NCBI GenBank assembly: GCA_036252795.1
Contig: DASYHY010000194.1
Coordinates: 1 to 23,515, forward strand
Origin: Aurantimonas sp036252795
Lineage (GTDB): Bacteria; Pseudomonadota; Alphaproteobacteria; Rhizobiales; Rhizobiaceae
DNA length: 23,515 bases
Reading direction: 5' to 3'
Positions within the stretch are counted from its first letter, which is position 1; the number at the start of each line of letters is the position of its first letter. Below are positions 6,755 through 14,284 of the stretch, piece after piece. The position numbers and the translations under genes are program-made. The notes below the pieces were generated by a model. It was not told where the DNA came from. It ran no database searches and saw only the letters and a program-made list of their open reading frames with translations.

Positions 6755-7347
6755 TCCTCGTTCTCGACAATTACGACAGCTTCGTCTTCAATGTCGCGCG
6801 CTATATCGAGCGGCTCGGCGGCGAGCTGACGATCCTGCGCAACGACGCGGTCACGGTCGAGGCGGTGGAAGCGCTCGAGCCCGCGGCCGTCGTCATCTCG
6901 CCGGGTCCCTGCAGTCCGCAGGAGGCGGGCATCTCGCTGGACGTGGTGCGCCGGCTCTCCGGCCAGGTGCCGATCCTCGGCGTCTGCCTCGGGCATCAGG
7001 TCATCGGCGCGGCGTTCGAGGGCACGGTGACGCGGGCGCTCAGACCGATGCACGGGCGCGCCTCGACGGTGGAGCATGCGGGAACCCGGCTCTTCGCGGG
7101 ATTTACGGGACCGACGACGGTCGGTCGCTACCATTCGCTGATCGTCGAGGAGACGGCGGCGATGCGCGAGGCGCTGGCGGTCGACGCGCGTTCGGCCGAA
7201 GGGGAGATCATGGCGCTGTCGCACCACGCGCATCCGACCTACGGGATCCAGTTCCACCCCGAGTCCGTGCTGACCGAGGACGGCGAGCGGATCTTCCGGA
7301 ACTTCCTCGATCTTGCGGAGCGCTGGCATGGCCGAGATCTGGCTTGA
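6751..7347 (+). CDS. pabA: Glutamine amidotransferase, aminodeoxychorismate synthase component II
   Basis: A 198-residue class I glutamine amidotransferase that releases ammonia from glutamine for the partner PabB. The catalytic triad is visible: nucleophile C79 in GVCLGHQ, H169 and E171 in FHPES. The oxyanion-side motif SPGPCSP is at 50-56, and the N-terminus LVLDNYDSFVFN is typical of the PabA/TrpG family. In some bacteria one subunit serves both pabA and trpG roles. The direct overlap with pabB points to the folate role. The start at 6751 is fixed by the ATGA overlap with the pabB stop. Its 3' end overlaps the next gene by 20 bases, so all three are probably translated in a coupled manner. 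Confidence 0.92.
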   Translation: MILVLDNYDSFVFNVARYIERLGGELTILRNDAVTVEAVEALEPAAVVISPGPCSPQEAGISLDVVRRLSGQVPILGVCLGHQVIGAAFEGTVTRALRPMHGRASTVEHAGTRLFAGFTGPTTVGRYHSLIVEETAAMREALAVDARSAEGEIMALSHHAHPTYGIQFHPESVLTEDGERIFRNFLDLAERWHGRDLA

Positions 7348-8191
7348 TGGTCGCTTCGTCGCTGCCGAGAACGCCATCGCCGCCGACGACCGTGGGCTGC
7401 TGCTGGCCGACGGCGTGTTCGACACGGCGCTCGTGCTCGGCGGCAAGGTCTTCCGTTCCGACGAACATCTCGACCGGCTGATCGAGGCGGCAACGACGCT
7501 GGAGATACCGGCGTCGCGCGCCGCCGTCGCCGCCGCCATGGCGGCTCTGGCGTCGCGGCAGGAGAACGGCTCGATCCGGCTCACTTTGACGCGAGGGCCC
7601 GGCCCGCGCGGCCTCGGCTTTCCGCCACACCCCAGACCGACGCTGCTCGGGACGTCGGCGCCGCTCGCGCCGGGCACGATGTTCGCGCCGCTCCGCCTAG
7701 CGCTGTCGCCGATCCGGCGCAACGAGACGTCACCCGTCTCGCGCCTGAAGACGCTGGCCTATATAGACGCCGTGGTCGCGCAGCGGGCGGCGCGGCGGGA
7801 AGGCGCCGACGAGGCGTTGTTCGTCAACGGCCCCGGGCGCGTCGCCTGCACCGCGCTGGCCAACTTGTTCCTGCTGAACGGCAACGAACTGGCCACGCCG
7901 CCCCTTGCGGACGGCGCGCTGGACGGGATCACGCGGCGGTGGATGCTGGAGAACGCCGCGAGTGTCGGCCTGGAAGCGCGAGAGCGGCCGCTTGCCCTCG
8001 ATGATCTCTCGCAAGGGCCGTTGCTTCTGACCAACAGCCTGCGGCTGATCACGCCCGCGACGCTCACCGGCGAGAGGGCCACGCCACGCGACCCGCGCAT
8101 CCGGGCACTGATGGAGAGCCTGTGTGCCGCGATCGCCGGGGAGTGCGGCGTCGATCCGCGCCGCATCGGCGCGACGATCGATCCCGCCTGA
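7328..8191 (+). CDS. Class IV aminotransferase, probable aminodeoxychorismate lyase
   Basis: A 287-residue PLP enzyme of the class IV fold (branched-chain aminotransferase, D-amino-acid aminotransferase, PabC). Position third in a pabB-pabA operon suggests it removes pyruvate from aminodeoxychorismate to give p-aminobenzoate, the PabC reaction. The N-terminus has the family pattern DDRGLLLADGVFDT. The PLP lysine is K141 in RLKTLAYID. The GxVxxxxxxNLF segment is at 170-181 and PPLADGALDGITR follows at 191-203. The residue that is normally the glutamate touching the PLP ring nitrogen appears to be C174 here. The ATG at 7328 lies inside pabA and follows GGAG. The next gene on the opposite strand ends six bases beyond its stop. 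A different aminotransferase function cannot be excluded. Confidence 0.85.
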   Translation: MAEIWLDGRFVAAENAIAADDRGLLLADGVFDTALVLGGKVFRSDEHLDRLIEAATTLEIPASRAAVAAAMAALASRQENGSIRLTLTRGPGPRGLGFPPHPRPTLLGTSAPLAPGTMFAPLRLALSPIRRNETSPVSRLKTLAYIDAVVAQRAARREGADEALFVNGPGRVACTALANLFLLNGNELATPPLADGALDGITRRWMLENAASVGLEARERPLALDDLSQGPLLLTNSLRLITPATLTGERATPRDPRIRALMESLCAAIAGECGVDPRRIGATIDPA

Positions 8192-8197
8192 CGCTGA

Positions 8198-8611
8198 TCA
8201 GCCGCGCGGCATCGTTCCGCCGGCGAGCAGCCAGGCAGGGTCGAACCAAGTGTCGGCCTCGCCATCGTAGGGCAGCGTGTTGATGTCCCAGTGCCGCACG
8301 AAGCGGGCATAGGCGTCCCACACTGCCGGCCCGCCGCCGATATAGACGACCCGATCGGCAAATCGCGACAGCACCTCCTCGGGCTCGTCGGAGGAATGGA
8401 TCTCGACCAGCGTGCGCTCGTGCCTGGCGAAATCGGGAAAGGACGCGATGGTCCGCGGCCCGGCGACGAGCACGTGGCCGCGCGTGATCTCGAAGAAGCG
8501 CTCGACATCCTCGGTGAAGACTCTTTCCGACCGGCCTTCCCATGGCATGCCACCATCGAGGCCGAGTTGCCCGCTGCGCCCGATCGCGCAGATCACCCTC
8601 ACATCAGCCAT
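8198..8611 (-). CDS. Short dihydrofolate reductase homologue
   Basis: A 137-residue protein resembling dihydrofolate reductase, the NADPH enzyme that makes tetrahydrofolate. Visible elements are the first strand VICAIGRSGQLGLDGGMPW, an acidic residue in the substrate-binding position (D35 in EDVERF), GPRTIASF at 51-58 and the nucleotide-binding IGGG at 91-94. The strand with LPYDGEADTWFD at 113-124 follows. It is about 20-30 residues shorter than common FolA proteins and lacks the last beta-strands. The arginine in the cofactor-binding GR pair is proline here. The ATG at 8611 has an AGGGAGCAGGA ribosome site. A longer frame starting at 8665 is rejected. Its convergent position beside pabB-pabA supports a folate role, but activity is uncertain. 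Confidence 0.78.
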   Translation of the reverse strand: MADVRVICAIGRSGQLGLDGGMPWEGRSERVFTEDVERFFEITRGHVLVAGPRTIASFPDFARHERTLVEIHSSDEPEEVLSRFADRVVYIGGGPAVWDAYARFVRHWDINTLPYDGEADTWFDPAWLLAGGTMPRG

Positions 8612-8767
8612 TCCTGCTCCCTCGCTTCTCTCGCCGAAAGCGCACGTCGGGCACGACGACGGCACTCAGTTCGTGCAACACCCCGGGAACCTGTGTGCCG
8701 CAAGAATAGTTGCCTTTGCATATACCAATTTAATGTTCGACACCCGGCTATCGGTTTCTATAGACTT

Positions 8768-9256
8768 ATGGATATGCAATCGCCTCTTCAAAGCCCTGCG
8801 GGTGCCCGTCAATTCGATGCAGGCGCACCGGTCATCGTGCCGTCCCTGCTTTCGATCGCGAAATCGACGCGTGCCTTCCTCGCCCTCCTGCTTGCCGAGA
8901 TCGACCTGCATCCCGGCCAGGACCAGTTGCTCGACCGGCTCGATCCGAACTCCCCCGTCAGCGTCTCGATGCTGGCGGACCAGTTGTTCGTGCGGCCGTC
9001 CACCGTCTCGAAGATGCTGGACCGGCTGATCGAGAAAGGCCTCGTCGCCCGAACGGCCAACAGCCGCGACGCGCGCCGGACCATGGTGCAGCTGACGCCA
9101 TTGGGCGAGAAGGCCCAGAGCTCCATCCGTGAGCTCTGGCGCCGTCTGGAAAACGACCTCGTCAGTTCGCTTCCTGCCGACGACGTCGAAGCTCTCGACC
9201 GCTCGCTCGCGCGCACGGACGAGCTCCTGACGCGAAAGCTTCGCCGGCTTCGCTGA
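8768..9256 (+). CDS. MarR family transcriptional regulator
   Basis: A 162-residue MarR-type winged-helix protein, expected to bind DNA as a dimer. Helices near 26-60 lead into the DNA-binding helix-turn-helix at about 64-90 (VSVSMLADQLFVRPSTVSKML, recognition helix around 76-86). The wing contains the usual DARR at 101-104 and VQLTPLG. A long C-terminal helix from 112 serves dimerisation. The ATG at 8768 is chosen because the domain begins soon after. No good ribosome site precedes it, and an in-frame ATG lies two codons on. It diverges from the short reductase gene over 156 bases, with a loosely spaced inverted repeat GCACGA (8651-8656) and TCGTGC (8671-8676). Targets are unknown; itself or the divergent gene are the natural guesses. 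Confidence 0.87.
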   Translation: MDMQSPLQSPAGARQFDAGAPVIVPSLLSIAKSTRAFLALLLAEIDLHPGQDQLLDRLDPNSPVSVSMLADQLFVRPSTVSKMLDRLIEKGLVARTANSRDARRTMVQLTPLGEKAQSSIRELWRRLENDLVSSLPADDVEALDRSLARTDELLTRKLRRLR

Positions 9257-9284
9257 CGCTTCCGGTGCTCACGGCACCCCTGTA

Positions 9285-10313
9285 TTGACGGCCTCCGCCG
9301 CGCCTGCGATGGGAGACGACGAGGTCCCGCAGGAACACGCCCGCTTGCCGCAGAGCATCCCGATAACGAATGGCGCGCTCAGCGCCGAGATCCTCAGCAC
9401 CGGCGCCGCCATCCGGGCGCTCCGGCTCCCGGGATACGACCACTCGCTCATCGTCGGGCCGGGCGATCTGGCGCATTACGAGAACGGCAACCGGGACTAT
9501 TTCGGCGCGACGGTCGGCCGCTTCGCCAACCGCATCGGCGAAGGCCGAATGACGATCGACGGCATCGAGTACCGGCTGGCCTGCAACGATCCTCCCAACC
9601 ATCTTCACGGTGGCCCCCAGGGCTTCTCGACACGGGAATGGTCCGTTCAGTCGCGGCAGGCGGACAGGGTCACGCTCGCCTACGTCTCCGCCGACGGCGG
9701 AGCAGGCTATCCCGGCCGCCTGACGGCCCGGGCGACATTCGCCATCTCCGCCGATGGCGAACTTTCCATCACCTACGAGGCGGAGACGGACCGCGCTACC
9801 GTCGTCAATTTGAGCTCCCATCTCTACTTCAACCTAGATGGCAGCGACGATGTCGGCGACCACATGCTGCAGGTGGCCGCCGACCACTATCTGCCCATCG
9901 ATGCGGGCACGCTGCCGGATGGCCGTGTCCTGCCGGTCGCGGGCAGCGCGTTCGACTTCCGCACGCCGAGAAGGGTTCGCGAGGCCCCGTCCCTTCTCGA
10001 CCACAATTTCTGCCTTTCCCGCGAACGCTCCGGCGAGTTGCGGCACGCCGCGACGCTCACGGGTCCGCAAACGGGCCTGACGATGACGTTGCACAGCAGC
10101 GAGCCGGGCCTGCAGGTCTATGACGGCTCCAAGCTCGACGGCAGCGTCACCGGCCTCGACGGCCGTGCGATCCGATCGCGCGCCGCGATGGCGCTCGAGC
10201 CGCAGATCTGGCCCGACGCGCCCAATCGACCGGACTTCCCGCAGGCAATGCTACGACCAAGCGAACGCTATCTGCACGTCAGCCGCTACCGCTTCGCCGG
10301 CCCCGGCACCTGA
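9285..10313 (+). CDS. Aldose 1-epimerase (galactose mutarotase family)
   Basis: A protein of 342 residues if the TTG at 9285 is used, or 334 from the ATG at 9309. Neither start has a clear ribosome site. The family converts alpha- and beta-anomers of aldoses. The signature GRFANRIGEGRMTIDG is at 79-94. The catalytic histidines correspond to H108 in NHLHGG and H179 in SSHLYFNLDG, and the catalytic glutamate to E305 in ALEPQIWPDAPN (numbering from the TTG). Length and motif order fit GalM of the single-domain type. There is no signal peptide, so it should be cytosolic. No sugar transport or catabolic gene is beside it, so the physiological sugar cannot be deduced. It may be co-transcribed with the MarR gene, from which it is separated by 28-52 bases. 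Confidence 0.9.
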   Translation: MTASAAPAMGDDEVPQEHARLPQSIPITNGALSAEILSTGAAIRALRLPGYDHSLIVGPGDLAHYENGNRDYFGATVGRFANRIGEGRMTIDGIEYRLACNDPPNHLHGGPQGFSTREWSVQSRQADRVTLAYVSADGGAGYPGRLTARATFAISADGELSITYEAETDRATVVNLSSHLYFNLDGSDDVGDHMLQVAADHYLPIDAGTLPDGRVLPVAGSAFDFRTPRRVREAPSLLDHNFCLSRERSGELRHAATLTGPQTGLTMTLHSSEPGLQVYDGSKLDGSVTGLDGRAIRSRAAMALEPQIWPDAPNRPDFPQAMLRPSERYLHVSRYRFAGPGT

Positions 10314-10318
10314 CATCT

Positions 10319-10346
10319 GCCGCCAGCGTCCCGACGCTTCGGCGGC
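10319..10346 (+). terminator. Strong hairpin after the epimerase gene
   Basis: Five bases after the epimerase stop, GCCGCC-AGCGTC pairs with GACGCT-TC-GGCGGC, giving twelve base pairs with a two-base bulge and a tight loop. Only a short pyrimidine stretch follows instead of a real U-tract. A transcription terminator separating the epimerase gene from the opg operon is likely. Confidence 0.5.
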
Positions 10347-10471
10347 GGTCTTCCGCGACCATTCATCATGCAGCGCAATATTCCGCGCCCGCCTCGGCCC
10401 TCTGCTATCCAATTGCCGCAATCCCGCCTAATCTGGGCTTCGATGAAGTTCCTGCTGAGCCGCATTCGCCC

Positions 10472-12076
10472 GTGAAGAACCTGAACCAGACGTCTCGCCG
10501 CACTGCAATAAAGGCCGCCCTCGCCGCCGGGCTGGCACCACTCCTTCCTCCTTTCGCGCTCGCGCAGGACGCCGCCACGGCGCCAGCCGACCCGACGGTG
10601 GGCACGGCGGAAGCGCCCTTCGACTTCGACGCCCTGTCGGAGCGGGTGCGCGCACGCGCGCGCCAACCCTACGAGGCGCCGGCGAACGAGCTGCCGGACG
10701 TCGTTGCCGATCTCGACTACGATCAGCATCGGGCGATCCGCTATCGGCCGGACCATGCGCTGTGGCGTGCGGAGCCGGTGGACTTCCACCTCCAGGCATT
10801 CCACCCCGGCTGGATATTCAGCGACACCACCCATGTCTTCATCGGGCAGGACGGCGTCTACCAGGAGCACATCTTCACCTCGGAGGATTTCGAGTACCGG
10901 CCGCCGCTCGACCCGGCCGCCTTCCAGGGGCTTGAGCTTGCCGGGGTCGCCGGCTTCCGGATTCACGCGCCGTTGCAGCGGCCGGACTACTACGACGAAC
11001 TGGTGACGTTCCTCGGCGCGAGCTACTTCCGCGCGCTGGGGGTAGGCACCCGCTACGGCCTGTCCGCGCGGGGCCTGGCGATCAACACGGCAACCGAGGA
11101 GCAGGAGGAGTTTCCCCGCTTCACCGCCTTCTACATCGACGCGCCGCGGCCGGGCCGGAACACCATCCGTATCATGGCCGAACTCGACAGCCCGAGCGTC
11201 GCCGGCGCATACCTCTTCGTGATTACCCCGGGCGTGCAGACGGAGATCGAGGTCACCAACCGCCTGTATTTCCGCAGCGAGGTCGCACGGCTGGGCATCG
11301 CACCGCTCACATCGATGTTCACCTTCGGCGAGAACGATCGCGCGGGCCGCGACGATTTCCGGCCGGAGGTCCACGACAGCGACGGGCTCTGCATCGAGCG
11401 TGCCAGCGGCGAGCGGCTGTGGCGCCCCCTGAAGAACCCGCAGACGCTGGCCCTGTCATTCTTCCGCGAGACCAGCCCGCGATCCTTCGGCCTCCTGCAG
11501 CGCGACCGCAGTTTCGCCAGCTACGAGGACATCGAAGCCCGATACGAGCTGCGCCCGTCGCTCCTCGTCGAGACTCTCGGCGACTGGGGCACCGGCACCA
11601 TCGCCCTGGCGGAGATCCCGACCGATTCCGAAGCGAACGACAATATCGTCGCCTTCTGGGTCCCCGAGGAGAGGCCCTCGGCAGGCAGCGCCCTCGAATA
11701 CCGCTACCGCATGTCGTGGGGGCTGAACGTCCAGGCGCCGACGATCCTGGCTGCGGTGTCCGGTACATTCGTCGGTGTGGGCGGCAACGCGGCTGACACC
11801 GAGGTCAATCCGGCGGTGCGCCGCTTCGCCATCAATTTCGAGAGCGGCACGATCGCCAATCTGCCGCCCGATGCGGAACTCGAGCCGTCGATGGACATTT
11901 CAGCCAACGCGGTGCTGCTTCACTCGGGAATCTCCCGACTTCCGGGGGGTGGCTGGCGCCTGTCGCTGGAGATCGAGCGACAGGATTCCGAGCCCGTCGA
12001 AATGCGGGTGAAACTTTCCATGTTGCAGCGCATTGTAAGCGAGACTTGGCTCTATCAGTGGACGGGCACCCTATGA
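10472..12076 (+). CDS. opgG: Glucan biosynthesis protein OpgG/MdoG family
   Basis: A 534-residue periplasmic protein of the OpgG/OpgD family needed to build the backbone of osmoregulated periplasmic glucans. It has a twin-arginine signal: the sequence TSRRTAIKA around R9-R10, a hydrophobic stretch, and cleavage probably after ALA at residue 31. The mature family domain starts near residue 48 with FDFDALSERVRARAR and includes YRPDHALW, FHPGWIF, FLGASYFRALG, GTRYGLSARGLAINT and PRSFGLLQRDR. Tat export is typical of OpgD paralogues, but the operon with opgH points to the OpgG role. The start codon is GTG at 10472, without a strong ribosome site. A tiny open frame (10443-10475) ends over this GTG. 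The 3' end overlaps the next gene by four bases (ATGA). Confidence 0.92.
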   Translation: MKNLNQTSRRTAIKAALAAGLAPLLPPFALAQDAATAPADPTVGTAEAPFDFDALSERVRARARQPYEAPANELPDVVADLDYDQHRAIRYRPDHALWRAEPVDFHLQAFHPGWIFSDTTHVFIGQDGVYQEHIFTSEDFEYRPPLDPAAFQGLELAGVAGFRIHAPLQRPDYYDELVTFLGASYFRALGVGTRYGLSARGLAINTATEEQEEFPRFTAFYIDAPRPGRNTIRIMAELDSPSVAGAYLFVITPGVQTEIEVTNRLYFRSEVARLGIAPLTSMFTFGENDRAGRDDFRPEVHDSDGLCIERASGERLWRPLKNPQTLALSFFRETSPRSFGLLQRDRSFASYEDIEARYELRPSLLVETLGDWGTGTIALAEIPTDSEANDNIVAFWVPEERPSAGSALEYRYRMSWGLNVQAPTILAAVSGTFVGVGGNAADTEVNPAVRRFAINFESGTIANLPPDAELEPSMDISANAVLLHSGISRLPGGGWRLSLEIERQDSEPVEMRVKLSMLQRIVSETWLYQWTGTL

Positions 12077-12396
12077 GCGCCTCGACGAATCTCGATACTC
12101 ACACCGCTTCCGACATGCAGACGAATCTCGGTTCGCTGATCGGCCGCCCCGACCTGGCGGACGAAGTGATCGCGGACGCGCTGCGCGAGCGTCTGCGCGA
12201 CCAGGGTCGTGACGACGACGTCGATCTGCTGCTTGCTTCGGCGCAGAACTGCGACGAAGCGGCCACTTCGCTGCTGCGGACCGTCGCCGTTCCCGCGCCG
12301 GCCGCGAGGCTTGCGATGCCGACCCAGCCGCTGACCGGCGGCGGGCGACGTTTCTCGCTCGGCGCGACCTTCGGAAGATTGTCCTTCGGCCGCTGA
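12073..12396 (+). CDS. Small protein in the opgI position
   Basis: A 107-residue protein translated from the ATG at 12073, which overlaps the opgG stop (ATGA). There is no signal peptide or membrane segment, so it is probably cytosolic. The central part (about 28-70) is rich in Asp, Glu, Arg and Ala and should be helical, with DALRERLRDQGRDDDVDLLL as its most regular stretch. The tail is rich in Gly, Arg and Phe (GATFGRLSFGR). I do not recognise a domain. In Rhodobacter sphaeroides the operon order opgG-opgI-opgH-opgC is described, with opgI a small gene needed for glucan backbone synthesis. This gene lies in exactly that position. Homology to OpgI is inferred from position only. Confidence 0.7.
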   Translation: MSASTNLDTHTASDMQTNLGSLIGRPDLADEVIADALRERLRDQGRDDDVDLLLASAQNCDEAATSLLRTVAVPAPAARLAMPTQPLTGGGRRFSLGATFGRLSFGR

Positions 12397-12405
12397 CCGA
12401 CGCGT

Positions 12406-12430
12406 GGGCGGGCGCTTCTGCGGCCCGCTC
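12406..12430 (+). other. Hairpin between the small gene and opgH
   Basis: GGGCGGGC (12406-12413) can pair with GCCCGCTC (12423-12430) around a nine-base loop, with one G-T pair. There is no U-tract after it. It sits between the small gene's stop and the opgH ribosome site, so RNA processing or partial attenuation inside the operon is possible. This is inference from the fold only. Confidence 0.35.
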
Positions 12431-12465
12431 CGCCGCAATAGGACTGCAAGGGAAGGAAGACGGCG

Positions 12466-14268
12466 TTGATCACGCTCAAGCGGGTTGTCTTCGCCGTTGC
12501 CTCTGCCCTTCTCGCCGCGGTCGCGACCTATCTCTTCTTCCTGGTCGTCACAGCCAACGGGGTGACGTACCTGCATTTCATGCAGGTGGCGCTGCTGATG
12601 CTGTGCTGCCTCTGGCTGGCATGGGGCTTCAACATGGCGCTGGCGGGCATCGCGGTGCCGCAGGAGCCACGGCTGACGGTCGATGCGGCTCGGTGGCGGA
12701 GCGACAGCCGGACGGCGATCCTCGTTCCCGTCTACAACGAGGATGCGCGAGCGGTCTTTGCCCGCGTCGCGGCGATGATCGAGGGCCTGCACCGGATCGG
12801 CCAGCTGGAGCGTTTCCACGTCCACGTCCTCAGCGACTCCACGCGCGCCGACTGCGTCGATGCCGAGCGCGCAGGCGCGGCGGCCCTGCTGGCGGAGTTG
12901 GGCGCGGCCGGGCGGCTCTACTATCGCAACCGCACGAAGAACATCGGCCGCAAGGCCGGCAACATCGAGGACTTCGTCACCAATAGCGGCGGCGCCTACG
13001 ACTACATGCTCATCCTCGACGCAGACAGCCTGATGCGGCCAGAGACCATCGTCCAGATGGTGGCGCGGATGGACGAGGACCCGGAGCTCGGCCTGTTGCA
13101 GACGCAGCCGCTGATCATCGGTCGGCGCACGCTGTTCGGCCGGGCGCTGCAGTTTTCCGCCGCGTTGTTCTCGCCGATCTTCTCGCGCGGCATCGCCGCC
13201 CTGCAAGGCCGCGAAGGTCCCTTCTGGGGCCACAACGCGATCATCCGGATCCGCGCCTTTGCTGCCTGTTGCGGGTTGCCGACACTCGAGGGGCGACCGC
13301 CCTTCGGCGGGCATATCCTCAGCCACGATTTCGTCGAGGCGGCGCTTCTGGCGCGCGGCGGCTACAAGGTGCGGGTGGACCCCGATCTGGAGGGCTCTTA
13401 CGAGGAGGCGCCGTCCAACATCATCGAATACGCCAAGCGCGACCGGCGCTGGTGCCAGGGCAACCTGCAGCACGGCAAGCTGCTGGGCGCGCCGGGCCTC
13501 AAGCCGTGGAGCCGCGTCGCCCTGGTCAGCGGCATCATGGCCTACGCCGCTTCGCCTATCTGGCTGCTCTTCCTGATCGTCAGCCTGCTGGACCCGATCC
13601 TCGCGCCGGCGCCGAACTACTTCCCGGACGACTCCCTGTTCCCGGTGTTCCCGCGACCGGAGACGAACAAGGCGCTGCTGCTGCTCTTCGGCATCTTCGT
13701 GCTTCTCCTCCTGCCCAAGACGCTGATCACCTTCGGCAGCGCGATGACCGAGCGGCGGCACCGTTTCGGCGGGGCGCTCATGGTGGTCGTCGGCGCCACG
13801 TTCGAGCTGGTGATGACGAGCATCCTCGCCCCGGTGATGATGATGTTCCAGTCCAAGGCCGTCGGCGAGATCCTCGTCGGCGCCGATGCCGGTTGGCCGG
13901 CGAGCGAGCGGGAGGACGGCAGCCTACCGCTCGCGACCGCGTTCCAGGCGAGCTGGTGGATGGTCGCCGCCGGCGCCGCCGTACTGCTGGCGACGGTCAA
14001 CTACGCGCCGGACCTCCTCCTGTGGACGCTGCCGATCGCCCTGCCGCTGGTCGCCGCGCCGCTGCTGATCAGCGCCACCGGCAGCCCGCTCCTCGGGGAC
14101 TGGGCGCGGGGCTGGCGCCTGTTCGAGACCCCCTTCGAGGCCGATCCCGAACCCGTCATCCGCGACGCCGCGATCTGGCGCCAGCGCCTCGCCAGCCTCG
14201 ACCGGCGTCAGGGCGAACTTGAAAACGACACGATGACGGGACCAGGGATGCTGCCGGATCCCGCATGA
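12466..14268 (+). CDS. opgH: Glucans biosynthesis glucosyltransferase H
   Basis: A 600-residue inner-membrane family 2 glycosyltransferase that polymerises glucose from UDP-glucose into the OPG backbone. Two N-terminal membrane segments lie at about 8-30 and 38-62. The cytoplasmic catalytic domain starts with TAILVPVYNED (83-93) and contains VLSDSTR, KNIGRKAGNIEDF, the DAD metal site at 185-187, FWGHNA at 253-258, SHDFVEA at 286-292 and RRWCQGNLQ at 327-335. Further membrane segments follow in the C-terminal part. It is much shorter than E. coli OpgH (about 850 residues) and lacks the long N-terminal extension. The start is a TTG at 12466 with a strong GGAAGGA ribosome site. It is third in the opg operon, 69 bases after the small gene, and opgC follows 16 bases on. 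Confidence 0.93.
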   Translation: MITLKRVVFAVASALLAAVATYLFFLVVTANGVTYLHFMQVALLMLCCLWLAWGFNMALAGIAVPQEPRLTVDAARWRSDSRTAILVPVYNEDARAVFARVAAMIEGLHRIGQLERFHVHVLSDSTRADCVDAERAGAAALLAELGAAGRLYYRNRTKNIGRKAGNIEDFVTNSGGAYDYMLILDADSLMRPETIVQMVARMDEDPELGLLQTQPLIIGRRTLFGRALQFSAALFSPIFSRGIAALQGREGPFWGHNAIIRIRAFAACCGLPTLEGRPPFGGHILSHDFVEAALLARGGYKVRVDPDLEGSYEEAPSNIIEYAKRDRRWCQGNLQHGKLLGAPGLKPWSRVALVSGIMAYAASPIWLLFLIVSLLDPILAPAPNYFPDDSLFPVFPRPETNKALLLLFGIFVLLLLPKTLITFGSAMTERRHRFGGALMVVVGATFELVMTSILAPVMMMFQSKAVGEILVGADAGWPASEREDGSLPLATAFQASWWMVAAGAAVLLATVNYAPDLLLWTLPIALPLVAAPLLISATGSPLLGDWARGWRLFETPFEADPEPVIRDAAIWRQRLASLDRRQGELENDTMTGPGMLPDPA

Positions 14269-14284
14269 GTCCTGGTTCATCAGC

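Noticed and set aside
8291..8767. N-terminal extension of the MarR gene
   Set aside because: It reads antisense through the reductase homologue, and the MarR domain needs only the part from 8768.
9264..9278. GGTGC-TCACG-GCACC hairpin after the MarR gene as terminator
   Set aside because: A five-pair stem without a U-tract, just before the epimerase start, is too weak to call.
12055..13761. 568-codon minus-strand open frame across opgH
   Set aside because: It is antisense to a clear glucosyltransferase and has the Arg/Gln/Glu-rich make-up expected of a GC-rich shadow frame.
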